From Sistotremastrum niveocremeum HHB9708 (Eukaryota > Basidiomycota > Agaricomycetes > Sistotremastrales > Sistotremastraceae): 64,000 nucleotides of DNA. The notes below the pieces were generated by a model that was not told where the DNA came from, did not search any database, and saw nothing but the letters and a program-made list of their open reading frames with translations. Positions 35,635-48,500 of this stretch are shown here, in pieces. A program made the translations under genes and the position numbers. The stretch spans positions 682,001 through 746,000 of the forward strand of contig KV419407.1 of NCBI GenBank assembly GCA_001630475.1, written 5' to 3'. The stretch's first letter is position 1, and each line of letters opens with the position of its first letter.

Positions 35635-36480
35635 ATGTCGCGCAACTTCGTAGCAGCAGAAGAACGCAAAGATGGATATCTACATATCGTCCTGATCACG
35701 ACAGGAAGCGTCGCTTCAGTAAAGGCGCCCTTGATTGTGTCTGAACTGTTACAAGTTCGTACATCATTCATGCCATACTAGAGACTCAGCACGCAGGACA
35801 TTTAGCACAAAAATGTCAGTATACAAGTGGTTGCTTCCAAGAATTCACTTGTTTTCTACGACCCTCGGGCAATAGAGGCAGCAGGGTCTCGGGTCTGGGT
35901 TGATGAAGACGAGTGGCAGGTAGGCAACCCAGTACGACATAGCCCTACCTATTTCACCGAATATCCTCAAGGCCAACTATCGGATAGGCGATCCTATTCT
36001 GCATATCGAGCTTCGAAGATGGGCCGATCTCGTGCTCATTGCCCCGTGCTCCGCGAATACCCTCTCTAAAATCGCGCATGGGAGTTGCGACAACCTAGCA
36101 GTTCAGTGTCAGGTCACTTGGTCAGAGTATCCCCGACTGACGCTTGTTGCAGACTTCGCTTCTGAGAGCATTGGCACCGACAACGCCGACATACGTCTTT
36201 CCTGCGATGAATACCATGATGTATGAGCACCCCCTTACAGCAGAGCATCTTCGAGTTGTGCAAGAAGTTATCGGTTATAAAGTGGTGGGTCCTATAGGGA
36301 AAAGCTTGGCTTGCGGCGATGTAGGTATGTGAGAGTACACATGCTCTATTTGGCATCTAACTGACGACGGTATCAATTGGAGGAATCGGGGCAATGACGG
36401 ATTGGCGAGATATTTGCAAACTAGTGGTTGAAAGGTTTCATCTGGAGAAAACATCGGGTGCCAGCAATGGGACTGACTGA
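35635..36480 (+). CDS. Phosphopantothenoylcysteine decarboxylase (HAL3-like flavoprotein)
   Basis: FMN enzyme of coenzyme A synthesis that converts 4'-phosphopantothenoylcysteine to 4'-phosphopantetheine. The start MSRNFVAAEERKDGYLHIVL leads to the FMN-binding GSVASVKAPLIVSELLQ. After introns come SIQVVASKNSLVFYDPRA and then PILHIELRRWADLVLIAPCS, with the family's catalytic His. The segment ANTLSKIAHGSCDNLA follows, then YVFPAMNTMMYEHPLTAEHL with the catalytic Asn and GKSLACGDVGGIGAMTDW with the catalytic Cys loop. All three catalytic positions sit in one short polypeptide. There is no long acidic tail like yeast Hal3. It ends KTSGASNGTD. Introns lie at about 35756-35810, 35920-35970, 36103-36151 and 36326-36384. 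Confidence 0.9.
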
Positions 36481-36626
36481 GAGTATCTCCATCTTTGACC
36501 GCCTTTGTACGCTCCTGCTCGAATTTTTGCCAGTCCATCCAACCTTAAAGTTTGGGCCGAGCAAAAACATGGATGTGGGCCAGTCCAGGCACGCTCTGAA
36601 GTCTCTGCACGTCAAATTAGAACAAA

Positions 36627-37417
36627 TCATTGGAACACATAAGATGCTGAAGTTACAGGAGGATTCCAAAACCACGCAGTCTCCCATTCGAGCTCTGGCC
36701 AGTGCTTCACAACGAATTGATGGATGAAAGACGCGGCTTTGGTGGGATAAATGTCGACTTGGTCGCTGGACTGAACATCAAGACTGGCAGATGTATCAGC
36801 AGATTCGCCTCCGCTGAATCCCCATAAACCATCTTGGTACACCGCCGCTGCATGCTCAGGACCTACGGTCTCTGCATGAACGACGGGCAATCGGGTCCAT
36901 ATTATGCTATGAACGACCTCAAAGGGTACTAAACAGAGAATCAACCCGCCAAGCATGTCAAGAAGGGCGCAAAACTTACCAGAATAAGGCCAGTCGTTAG
37001 GAACAATCTTCACGAGGTGTTCTGGGATGTAGGGAGTGAAGTATGGCGGATTGATGGCTCCGACACCTTGATCCAGAGTGTCTTTGTCCCAGTGCAGACG
37101 ATGCTCAAGTAAAAACCTGACTTCATAGGAGTTTTTATAGATGTGATCGTCAATCGAGGACGACTAAGAATTCCTACCTGTTGAGCCTTTGGCCTCGCGA
37201 ACTTTGGCAGACCATAGATCATAGCGAGCCTGTAGGTCACGATGCCGCTTCAAAAGGCCTAGGTCCCTTTACCGTCTACATCAAGTCGCGTCACTGGAGG
37301 TCGTTCGAAAGGATGCTACCCGGATGCGATGATGTTCTTTAATTCCTGCCAGGTATATTGAGGCGGATACGAGACCAAGAGTTCTTGATGGGTAGGAATA
37401 TCCTCAACAAGATCCAT
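36627..37417 (-). CDS. DUF3605-family protein
   Basis: A fungal protein of unknown function. The start at 37415-37417 gives MDLVEDIPTHQELLVSYPPQ, followed by YTWQELKNIIAS, the usual opening of DUF3605 proteins. Later exons give the segment KSTG.YEVRFLLEHRLHWD and INPPYFTPYIPEHLVKIVPN, then DWPY. The core VPFEVVHSIIWTRLPVVHAE is followed by an acidic linker, then FIHQFVVKHWPELEWETAWF and WNPPVTS. The pattern 'VHIIVWxRLP ... FxxxxW....WFxNP' is characteristic. At least three short introns are present. It is divergent from the short coiled-coil gene, with only 60 bp between the two start codons. Confidence 0.75.
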
Positions 37418-37477
37418 GGTGGCACTCCAAAATTGGATTGGATGCTAGCCAGACGGAAGTACTTCCGATACCGACAA

Positions 37478-37829
37478 ATGGACGCCTTTCCAAACTTTGG
37501 CGAGAATTCTGCATGGGGACCCTCTACGTCTGAACAACCACAGGGAAATATATTGAAAGATGCTGTCCGTAAAGAAGAAGTTATCAAGTGCATGAGTTTT
37601 TCTCATCTCTTAGCATACACTTATATTGGCACAGGGAGATCTTGAACGCTCAGAACGACTTGCGTGGTGAGCACGATCAGTTGACATATTCGTCCTTTGA
37701 CCGAAGACTTGCGTAGCTCTTCTTGGGCGCACGAAGACTGTACAAGGAGATATAGAGAAACTGACGGCCGAGAACGCGACTCTCCAGATGTACATCGATA
37801 ATCTGACGAGACAGATCGCTCGCCGGTAA
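37478..37829 (+). CDS. Short coiled-coil protein (SCOC-like)
   Basis: A small three-exon gene encoding about 74 residues. Exon 1 (37478-37587) gives MDAFPNFGENSAWGPSTSEQ and ends AVRKEEVIK. Exon 2 from 37635 gives EILNAQNDLRG, and exon 3 gives DIEKLTAENATLQMYIDNLT and RQIARR. The heptad-patterned helix with ENxxLxxYIxNL is the hallmark of the short coiled-coil family (DUF2205), which in animals binds Golgi Arl GTPases. Introns are canonical GT-AG. The function in fungi is inferred only from the family. It converges with RAD50, about 130 bp apart. Confidence 0.78.
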
Positions 37830-37961
37830 CAACCAGGAGTGATCAATGATGGCACATCCCTAGAGGCTGATCAAATGTCGAAGTGCTCATTACTCATTAT
37901 ATATGATAAATTGTCAGTATAATATCTATCGATGTCGAGGGGAACAAAAACACATGAATTA

Positions 37962-40900
37962 CTAATATACACGTTGGCGTTCGATGATTGACTTTTGTCG
38001 GGGATCCCTAGACACACGCCTGACGATTGTTAACAAGTTAGAATCCGCAAAAGAAATATCTTGGAAACTCACCAGTAGAATTCCATCAGGTCGCTCTGGC
38101 CCAACTTCGACAGGAAGGTCTCGTCGTGAGTGATGATGATCAGTTGGAAATTTGATAAGTTCTTCCGCTCCTTTATGAGACTGAATGCAGCTTAGAAGTA
38201 GGTTGCTTTCCTGAACCCAAGAACTCACTCGCCAAGACTCGCCGCTAGCGCTTCTATGTTCTCAAGGTCAAGAGCATTCGTGGGTTCGTCCAGCGCAAGA
38301 ATGCCACAGTTTTGACTGAACGAGTCGGACAACGCTAGACGGATAATGATGGAAGCAAGCATTTTCTGTCCCGCTGAACAGCGACCTCGCATATCCATTT
38401 CCACTTGATCTTTGGTCATCACCACCTGTTATAACGAGATCAATTTGGTCCAGGTTCTTTCATTGCCTATCCGTGCAGCTTACTCGATAATTATAAGACC
38501 GCTTGTTCGCGCCGCCCTCACTGTCAGACCGGATCCGGATGCCATCGATATCTAGGAGGTGTTCACGCAAGTCGGCATTTGGACACACCGTACGTACCAG
38601 TTCCCTGATATATTTTGTTCCACAGATGTCGCATTGTATCGTTCACTTCCTCCATTTTAAGCGAATGATATTTCATGATTGCACTGTGAAAAGATTACAA
38701 CGGGCGCATATTTCGTATCGAGTCAACTCACCTATCCAGAGCTTTGGCATACTTTTCTAGATCATTGTTGGCCATGTCCGACATCTAAAATATACATCAA
38801 GAGGTTGAAGACCCTTCAAAGATAAACATACCTTGACACGGATCAAGTGATCAGTGTACCGCTTCCCAATCCCCTCATATTCAGCAAGGTCGCCCTGTGC
38901 TACTTTTTCCTGATCTCTCAAGGATGACATCTCAGCACCAACGCTTGTGCACTTTCAAGAGACAAAAGTCAGAGGCGCGGAGGACGAGGGAAAGAGATGG
39001 ATCACCTTCGTCTGAAGCTCATTTTCCTTTCTCTTCACAAGAGGAAATTTCTGGTTGAATTCAGCCCGGGCCTCCCCAGCACTTACGAGATCAAGTTTTT
39101 CGAGATCCGTTTCCGCTTCGTGCAGGGAATTTTTAAGCCCGTGCATTCGGATATTTTCGCGCAAGTTAACCAGTACAAGACCGCCCTCACCAATCTCCTT
39201 ATCGATGGATGCGATAGAGGTTGTGAGATTCTCGATTGCATCCGTGAACTCTGTGATCTGTGCTGAAAGTTGTGCTATGCGTTCAGCGCAACTCCTCAAT
39301 TGACTGATGCCGCGACTTCGGATGTATCTAGGGCAAATGAGATGGTGTCGTGAGGTAGAGTGGACCACATACCGATCGATAGCTTGATCAATGCCTTCCA
39401 GCTTGTCTAAACCTATGTGCAACTTCTGTTGCTCGTTCTGAGCATCTTGAATTCTACGTTGGTAGTCTCCTTTGTAGTTGTTCAATTCCGTCTCCATGAG
39501 CTCAATAGGCCCCCGGGTTGCCAAGCATTTTTCATCAAGGTCCTGTCGAGCATGAGAAAACAAACCATCGTGCACATAAAGGAACATACTCTGAGACGCG
39601 CAGAAGCAGTCACCAGTTCTTCTCGACGACGAGCCAGGCGCTCCTCGGTCACGGTTTTGGTTTGGATCTCGTTCAAGACACCTTGTTTCTGCATTTCAAG
39701 ATCATGGAGCTCCTTCTCATTCTGGTACTGGAGGTCTCGTTGCCGATCCTTTTCTTGACTAATTTTATTCCTTTCCCGTTCGCTCGACCGACTGTGACGT
39801 AAGAGTGAGCCATGATACAGAGATATGAAAAGAGGACAGACATCTTCAAAGTAAGTTGATCAAGTTCTTCCTGGACATCATTGGCTGTTCTGGTAGACCC
39901 TGTGTGCGCTAAGTTTTGTTCAATGCGAGAAATATCGGCCTCGAGCTGAGTAATATCTGACTGTCCATGGGCAAGGTTAACCGATTGCTGCTTCAATGTG
40001 CTAAGCTCCTTGAGCTCCCGCTTTAGATTCTGAGGTACAGTGACAATCTGGACCGCTAGTCAGTGAGGAGCTGATTAGGGGTGAAAACCCTCGCACCTCC
40101 TTTACTAGTTCGGAGGCATCGGGCTCGAGACTTTGTTGTACTTTAATCTGCTCACGCAGAGATGGTATTTCAATGCCAGTCATACTTTTGAGCCGGGCTT
40201 CGATGGGAAGTAGTTGCTGTAGCCGAGCAAGTTCCACTTCCCAGGTCGGCAGTTCAGCCTGATACTCCGCCACTTTTTCATCGGATGATTTTTTAATCTG
40301 ATCTTGAAGCTGAAATCGGGCATGAGCTAAGGAAGAGAGTTGAGAGACAAATTCGCACGAATTGTTCAAAAATAGGCATTTCTGAATCGCTGAGATGGCG
40401 GTTGCAAGCTGTACAAACGTGCTTGCTCTTGCCCTTCTTCAGGAGTGATTCCCAGATCTTGCTAGATCCTAACGCTTTGTTGCTAGCGCTACAGAGAAAG
40501 ATATGAATATGTTCTGATCGTGAATAGAAACTACACACTCTCTGCGAAAGTTGACCTCGCTTGTGGCATCTTTGATCGCGGCACCAACGGATTCGAATGA
40601 CTGATCGACTTCATTCTTTAGCTTGGTGTCCAAAGCTGTAGTGCTGTCAAGCTAAAGATGGGAAAGTGGACATCGCGCTCACATGTCGCTTCAGCGATCT
40701 TCTCGTCCAATTGCTTGGTCAAATTCGCGAGCATTGCTTCAATCTTCTCGTGCTCTCTGCGCGCATTATTGACTTGTTCTTCAGCCTCAGTTAAATCAAC
40801 TTCTTTGGACCTGCCCAATTTCAAAGATCAAGACCATTATTTGCGCTGTGTCATACACACTATTACCTGATGAGAGTATCGATTTCCGCCTCCATTGAGC

Positions 40901-43103
40901 CAACTTGGGGGTTGTGGCCTGTAAAGTGCTTGAACTTCGGGGTGCTGTTGCTAAGACTGCAGCCAATGAGGTGAGTTGTCATGAATGTCTTGGATAGCAG
41001 GAACACCAAACATACACGCTTTCAAAATCTCGCCTCTTCGCCTTCACCTCAGTTCTCTTGAGGTCGAGCTTGGCCCGCGAGTCAGCCTGCATATTCAAGT
41101 TGCGAAGCTCGTCCGTGAGTTGTTCTCGAACATCTTCCCATTCGCGACTATGGTTCAACTTTTCTTGCAGTCGGGCGTCGTAGTTCGCCTCTCTGGTGGC
41201 CATCTTAATACTCTCGATCCTGCTTGATTTATCATGGATGTCAGCTTTAAGGTGCTCCAGTTTCGTATTCAAGGTCTGCGACTCCTCAATTTTAGCTTCG
41301 TCGGTCTCAATCGCCGCCTTGATATCAGCCTGGCTCGTTCGTCGTCAAAAATGCATCACGTAATGCGATGGGGAAGACCTACGATCTTGTCCTGGGAAGA
41401 GTCCCTCTCATGTCGTAACGTGATTGCCTCGTTCTGGAGGCGCCGGAGACTGGATTCCATCTCCCTAATCCTAACTTGCCCTTCGGCCTGATGAAGCAAG
41501 TCAACACCTTGTAGAACTGAAATGATAATATAACGTCACCTGCATTTCCGATAAATCTGATGCCAACTTCTTTCGCAGATCTAATAACTTTCGATGGAAT
41601 TGATCCACCTGATCCTTCGATAGGGGGCCACTATCAAAGCCAGAGATACCGTATTCCACACCCAGATTTGCAATCACTTCTTCCCGAGCAGCGATGTTCT
41701 GAGTGTGTACCTAAACAGAAAGTCAATCGACATATCTGATTACAAAGATCGTGGAAAGAATACTTTGTGGTCAGATTCGAGCCTGCCCTGCTCTTGATGC
41801 AATTCGACATGTTGACGACGTAAAATACTGAGTCTTTTTTCTGCGTCGTCACGCTCCTGCTCCAAACTCGACTTTCTTGCCTTGAGCACCTCAACGTTTT
41901 GGTGGAAATCCTCTGTCCGTGTTTGGAGACCTTCGATAGAATCTGCTCAAGTGTCAACGAGGCCCTTGGGTATTATCGGAAAGATGTCTGACCGTCGATC
42001 TCTGTTATCGTCGTCGAAAGTGCTCGCAGCTGTTTTTTGATATCCTTTTTCTTGTCTTCCAAAGCTTCGGCACGGAGGAAAGTCTCCCTGAACTTGGAAG
42101 CTGCTTCTGTGAACCTTGCATTTTGCAACTGGAGTGCCTCCAGCTCCTTCAGCAGTTTCTCATACTCGATCTGCTTAAGCTGCGCCGCTTCTCGAAGATC
42201 TGACACTCGCGTTTTGAGCTTGTCCGCACGACCTTTGTCGGCCGAAAGGGCTTGAAGCCTTTCTTTGTCGATCTTAAGTTCGGCCACACGTTCTTTCTTA
42301 ATGCTCTTAATATTTTCGAGCGCCTTGGTATACCTGGAGCATGGTCAGAGAAGGTCGTGCGTTGTGTCAACATGTTATCAGACTTTGTCGCTTCAAAGAT
42401 ATCATCAAACTTCTTCTTCAGAACCGAAGGCTCTGATAGTGGCCAGTATGAATCTTCCTGATGACAAAATATGACATTTTCAAGAACAGCTTTGGAGACG
42501 CCGAGCATGTGGGGGATCTCAGCGTCGATTTCAGCGCACTTGGTAGAGATTACGTTTCGCTGGATAATAATTATGAGGACACGACAAGTCAAAGGTTCCT
42601 ACAACATACCTTCCCGCCTTTCTCTTTACTATCAGCTGGGGCCAGTAAGTTCTCAAGGGTCTTGAAGGTGACGCCGGCACTCTTCTTCGTCGTTACGCTC
42701 ATATTCCGCACGGCTAACATTTTCCTCCCATCGGTCGTGTTGAACCTCAATTTGACCTGAGCCTTGACCTCCTTTTCGTTGGCCATTTTTGGGTCATGAA
42801 TGAATGCTCCGCCCTTCGTGTTGGGAGGCTGATCACCCGTCGTCGCATACTTCAGGCACTCTATAATGGTCTGAATATCATGAGCATTCACTCACTGAAT
42901 AGAATGTTGATTCTCACTGACCGTCTTGCCGCTTCCATTGTGGCCCACGATAACTGTTACCGGGTTGAAGAACTCAATGACTGATATTGATTTATCATCA
43001 AAAGACCTGCGGGGGGGAATTTCATGAGCAAGAAGACGGAGTCAGACGGTCCGAATCGAGCACACCGTATGCCACGAATAGCGAGTTTATCAAGCGATGA
43101 CAT
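37962..43103 (-). CDS. RAD50: DNA repair ATPase RAD50 (MRN complex)
   Basis: SMC-like ATPase of the Mre11-Rad50-Nbs1 complex, which senses and tethers DNA double-strand breaks. The start [13 protein letters not shown] is joined by an intron (about 43012-43071) to [20 protein letters not shown], then the Walker [41 protein letters not shown] and [15 protein letters not shown] follow. Long coiled-coil exons flank a zinc hook seen as [16 protein letters not shown] near 40400 (CxxC). The C-terminal lobe has [20 protein letters not shown] (signature motif), the Walker [14 protein letters not shown] and [17 protein letters not shown]. It ends [16 protein letters not shown]. More than fifteen introns are visible, and the length is as expected for the family. 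Confidence 0.96.
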
Positions 43104-43380
43104 AGGAGTATGGACGCTGCACAAGTTTGCAGGTCTACAAGGGTGAGACGTTGGGCGCTAATGTGTGACTTCACGAGCGGTCACATGTTTTCCGTCGACA
43201 GCTGGAATTTGTTCCGTTTGCTCGCGGTGTGCTCTATCCAGGGACCACACTCTTCAATTTCTTTGGCATGCGTAGACTCCAAGCTAACGCGATGAATTAC
43301 ATGGAGCTATATCATGCACACAACAAATCGATAAATGCATCACGCGCATCATCTCAATTTACACTCCTTGCACTCATTAG

Positions 43381-44505
43381 TTATTTTCCATGGAAAACTG
43401 GAGCTCGCTTCTCAACGAAAGCCGTCATTCCTTCACGTGCATCCTCAGTGCCGAAAGTGGAATGATATAGACGACTCTCAAATTGCAGCCCAGTCGCCAG
43501 GGTAAGATCTTCCGCTGCAGATGATCCATTCTAGTGAGAGACCGCCTGAGCTAGCAAACAAGACACCATACCGGCATTGACAGCTTCTTTCGCCATTGCA
43601 ACAATAGGACCTGAATAAGATGCGATTTTGCGTGCTGTTGACCGAACAACGTGATCCACGAAAGGTCAACGTGGGTTTCGATCATTCCAAGATTGACTCA
43701 CCCTCTGCAATAGCCTCGTCCAGGAGTTTGTCGGCCGGAAAAATCTTTGCGACCAGTCCAGAGCTTTCAGCCTCCTTGGCCGACAAGGAGTCGCCAGTCA
43801 GGATCATGTGCATGGCCTTGACGATTTATTGGTCAGCATCCGAAGCATGCTCTGAATGGAGTGCCTACTTTCGCCTTGCCGATGGCACGGATGAGACGCT
43901 GAGTTCCGCCAGCGCCAGGAATTGTACCGATTTTTACTTCCGGCTGGCCGAACTTGGCGTCATCAGCTGCAGATCCAGTGGCACAGCGTCAATTTAAGGC
44001 TTTTAGGAAGTGAGGGGGCCGTACCGGCATAAATGATGTCGCAGGCCATGGCCAATTCACATCCGCCACCTAGCTATAAATATAAATAAATGAGCGATGG
44101 GATCTAAGCGAATGATAACGGAGCCGACCGCGTAGCCGTGAACTGCGGCAATTAGGGGCTTGCGCACCGCCGCTACTTTTTGGGTGAGGTTGACCAAAAA
44201 ATTAGAGGTGTATGCCGTGATGAAATCAAGGCCCTTGAGCTCTTTGATGTCGGCGCCAGCTAATCGAGAGGGGGGGAGGACGGCCTAAGTTTCTCCATGG
44301 TCACTCCAGAGGAATCAATGGACGTACCGCAGAACACATGCTCGCCGGTGATGATGATCGCGCCTATCTCGGGGTCACTGTCAAAAGTAGCCAAAGATGC
44401 CAGTAGCTGCTCGATCAATGCGGCAGATAGAGCATTTTTGGCAGAGGGGCGGTTTAATTTTATGATTCCGACCCTGTCGATTCGAGCGACGAGAACGAGA
44501 TCCAT
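43381..44505 (-). CDS. Enoyl-CoA hydratase/isomerase (crotonase family)
   Basis: Hydrates 2-enoyl-CoA to 3-hydroxyacyl-CoA in fatty acid beta-oxidation or branched-chain amino acid breakdown. The start at 44503-44505 gives [20 protein letters not shown] and [15 protein letters not shown]. The oxyanion-hole signatures are [15 protein letters not shown] and [20 protein letters not shown]. The catalytic glutamates lie in [20 protein letters not shown], the pattern of mitochondrial short-chain hydratase (ECHS1). The C-terminus reads [20 protein letters not shown] and a final K, with no peroxisomal tail. No clear mitochondrial presequence is present at this ATG. An upstream exon could supply one, since MKYSFRMRCSHTCRNAW opens a frame near 44654, but I could not find convincing splice sites. 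Confidence 0.9.
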
Positions 44506-45515
44506 ACTAGGAGATTGGGGACGGGGATTTGACGAAAGCAGGATATTAAATGATGAATACTTGCATTGTGATTGTCACAATAGCGGAATAGGGAGATCAC
44601 GAGCCAAGCGTTCCTGCATGTGTGTGAGCAGCGCATACGAAAAGAGTATTTCATCTCACGCGGTGGGCGTCACGTCGGCAGATTGCTGACGCTTCGTGCT
44701 CTTTCCGCTTCAAGGAGAGGGCAGACCGAGTCGAAGTGAAGCTATTCGGACAGCTTTTTGGAGCAGAGGGGGCGACGACGAGAGCCAGAGGGCGGGCGAG
44801 GGGCTCGAACGACGCGCTCTTTATACTTGGACAGGGCCAGGGACGTGGGGTAGGATAGTAATAGCACGCCGCCGACATATAGCCCGGGTATTGAATGAGC
44901 AGCGGAATATCTGAAGCAGAGCAGACGAAGAGCATGCAAGACTCAGCGGAGGCGAAGACGATTGATTGATCGATCACGCCGCCGGATATGGAAACTCAAA
45001 GTCGATCACTTTGGACGCTCTCCTCCTGCCCCCATGTTGCAGACGCGGTACGTCCATATGCTCTATAGGTGCCTTATTGCATTCAGAACCGCCGTCGGCG
45101 CTGCAGATGCATCTTAATCATAGGGTTATCGCCACGCAACTACTCGACGAGGATACCCAGTCTTCTCTGAATGGCCCAGTCTGACAACCGAGCTAGTCGA
45201 AGAGTCGCAATATCGCCGGCTCTTTCTCGCTCATGCTCAGTTCCCCCGCGTGCGCATGGCATTACCTGAACGTGCCCCTCCATCCCCCTCTGGCAATGTC
45301 TTCGAACCACCATGACGATCACCAGCAGCTTGGGCAATTTAGACGTGCCATACCATGTTATCACGGGTCCACTCCTCCGAACTTCTCCATGCTAGGCAAA
45401 TGCGTAATCCGTTTGGAGTTGCCTCTTTGTCCTCTGCATAAATAGGGCGCAGTATGGTCCTCTTTTTCGCCCAGACCCACTCTGCTCTTAGCCCCCTCCT
45501 GCACAGGACGACATC
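44506..45515. other. Intergenic region between enoyl-CoA hydratase (-) and the adenylation fusion gene (+)
   Basis: About 1 kb of divergent promoter space, the longest gene-free stretch together with that upstream of GDH. Open frames here lack any recognisable domain. A possible alternative first exon of the hydratase lies near 44654. A TATA-like element lies at 45438. Confidence 0.45.
45438..45444 (+). promoter_or_regulatory. TATA-like element of the adenylation fusion gene
   Basis: The sequence reads ATAAATA within GCATAAATAGGG, 72 bp upstream of the start codon. This is a typical TATA position for an inducible fungal gene. Motif evidence only. Confidence 0.45.
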
Positions 45516-48500
45516 ATGTCTCCACCATTGGAATGGAGCGCTCTTCTCGACCTCTCAGAATCAGATAGAGAGCTTTTTGCCTTATACGGCCTGGGACAGA
45601 GGCTTGAGCCTCCCTTCGGCTGCGTTCACCACGCTTTTGATCACTACGTCGCACGCCACCCCTCAGCATTAGCCGTCGACCATCTTGGTGAACAAATTTC
45701 ATACCATGACCTACATCGAAAATCTTCCAATCTCGCTCGCCACCTTCGCCACCTAGGCGTCAGACCTGGCACCAGAGTCGTTCTCCTCGCCCAACGCTCC
45801 ATCCCGTTTGTAGCGGCAATTTTGGCGACTTTGAAAGCAGGCGGCTGTTACGTCCCTCTGGACGGAACCATCGTCACAGATTCTACTCTGGATCACGTCT
45901 TGCACGATTCAGATGCAATCATGGTTCTCTATATGAAAGAGTATGCCCATCGAGTGACCGGGTTCCCCTCCGTATGCCTCGAAGAGGCCCTCGATCATGC
46001 GAACAAGTCGGAAACCGAGAACTTCGAAATCCAGGACTTGTCTAGCCCTTCAGACAGCGCGTATGTCATCTATACCTCCGGTTCGTATTCATCTACCCCT
46101 ACTGCTGCTTCAAACTGACAAGGTTTTCAGGAACCACTGGAAAGCCCAAAGGAGTGGATGTGATGCACTCGAACGTCACCAACTGTAAGTTCTCCAACTC
46201 CTACGCCCTGGCTGTTCTTTGACCCCTCCGCAGTAATATGCCTGCCTCCTGGAAACTTAGGAATGAAACCAGGAATGAAAGTGGGCCAGTTCCTAAATAT
46301 AGCCTTCGATATGGCGCAGTGGGAAATACTTGGCGCCATGGCCAACGGATGCTCTCTCTTCATTCGCGGAAGGACTTCCAAGGAATGGAGAAGCGTCATG
46401 AAGATGGTCGATATCGTCATTGCTACGCCCTCGATAATGGGTCAGTGACTTCCGAGTCTCTTAGATTCAGCATCTAAAGAATATTTTAGCCCCACATGAT
46501 CCCGCCGATTACCCAAATATTAAAGTCGTCGCAACTGCTGGAGAAGTTTGTCCTCAAGGCGAGCGACTCGATTCATTGTTTCGATCTAGTTCTGACGAAA
46601 CTACAGCACTTGCTGATCGATGGGCCCAAACATGCCGTTTCCATAACAGTTGCGGACCTACCGAGATTACGATCGTCAACACAGTTCAACTCCACACTGC
46701 TGGTTCGAACTTGAGCATCGGAACACCTACTCCGAACAACACGGTCTACATTTTAGACGAACAAATGAAGCCTGTTCCAATCGGAGAGCCCGGAATTATG
46801 TGGGCTGGCGGCTCTGGCATCAGTCGTGGGTACGTTAACCTTCCCGAGAAGACTGCGGAACGGTATTGGCTGGATCCTTTCCTGGGTAATGGGTACGATC
46901 TCCGTTCGATTGGTCCGGAAGCTTTTCTCACTGAATCCAGGAGTATCATGTTCAATACCGGTGATCTGGGTCGGTGGCGCCCTGATGGCCAGCTCGAGCA
47001 CCTTGGCAGAATTGACGATCAAGTAAAAGTCAAGGTATGTCAGAAAATTTCCCTTCTCTCAGAATGTCACTCATGCTTGTTCAGGGATTCCGTGTTGAGC
47101 TCGATGGAGTCTCGGCCGCAATGCAGGTAATTGGTCCCTCTCCGAAGCGAATACTGTTACCTACCCCGTCAAATCTAGACCTGTTCTGTTATCACCGGCG
47201 CGGTCGCTCTCCTGATCGGTACAGAGCTATGGGGTTTCGTAACACCCGCGAAGGTCGAAATCGAACTAGTGAAAGCAGCAACTGCTCGCGTTCAGCCATA
47301 TTATGCCGTGCCCACTCGTTATATAACGTTAGAATCCTTCCCTCACACGTCGTAAGTGTTTCAACCCGATTATATGGGGGTTTCAGAACTCAACCCCACT
47401 CTAGCAATGGCAAAATCGACAAAAGAGCCCTTCGTCGAATGGCGGAAACCGAGACAGAAACCTCAGTTGCCCCAGCACCTAGGAAGCCTGAGCTAGTTTT
47501 CGTCCCCTTTACTCCCGTTCCAGCGGTCAGCAAGTCGTCCAGCGTGACATCCCTAGCACCTGCTGATGGGACACTTTGGACAAACTTGGTATCTCAGCCT
47601 ATGCCACCGTCGCCTGCATATGTGCCAGAGTTCCGACCGTTCAAAGCCCAAATTGAGTCGCATCCATATTTCGAAGCATCTCCGCCATCACAGTCCGGGC
47701 TGTCGTCGTCTGGATCAAGCACCCTGGATGCCTCGAGCGAGTCAAAGGCTTCTTCTCAGGAGAAAGTCGCGCCCAGTGATATCTCCGTCGTCGAGAAAGG
47801 CGAAGCATGGAAGGGGTATCTGGACGATGTCCTCCCCCCAAAGACCCAAGGAAAGCGTGTCCGTAACCTGCGCCATCAAGTATTTTCGCTTTACAGACGA
47901 CTGTTCGGTGTTGTCTTCTTGACGAACCTCGGAGTCTTCTTAGCTACGGTTGCACGCGGCCACACGAACGCCAAGTCACTCGGACAGATTGTCGTGGCGA
48001 ACTTCTTCTGTGCTATTCTTATGCGCCAAGATTACGTTGTCAATGCCTTTTTCAATGTTTTCTGCGCGGTCCCAACTTCGTAAGTCCCATGAGGCTCATG
48101 CTCATTCTTAACTCGATCACTTATGTATTCATAGATGGCCCCTGGCGATTCGACGCGTGTGTGCAAGGGTCTACCACATCGGAGGATGTATGTACCGATC
48201 AATTTGCTTCCGTCAATGTCCTGACGGCCCTCATAGTGCATTCGGGTTGTGCCATTTCGGCCGTATTGTGGCTTATCCTCTTTACCGTTCAAGCAACCAT
48301 TGAGGTCACTCAGGGAACTGTATGTCCTTTGTTCCACCTACAGGTCATCTATCTTACGACGTGCAAGGTCTCCATCCCCACCCTGGTTGTGACATACTTG
48401 ATCCTCTTGTTGCTCTTCGCGATCTTGCTCTTCGCATGGCCGTCATTCAGGCAGCGCTTCCACGATCGATTCGAGCGTACTCATCGTTTCCTTGGATGGA

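Noticed and set aside
44651-44977. 108-codon minus-strand frame upstream of the enoyl-CoA hydratase
   Set aside because: No family, poor composition for a protein, and it sits in a divergent promoter region.
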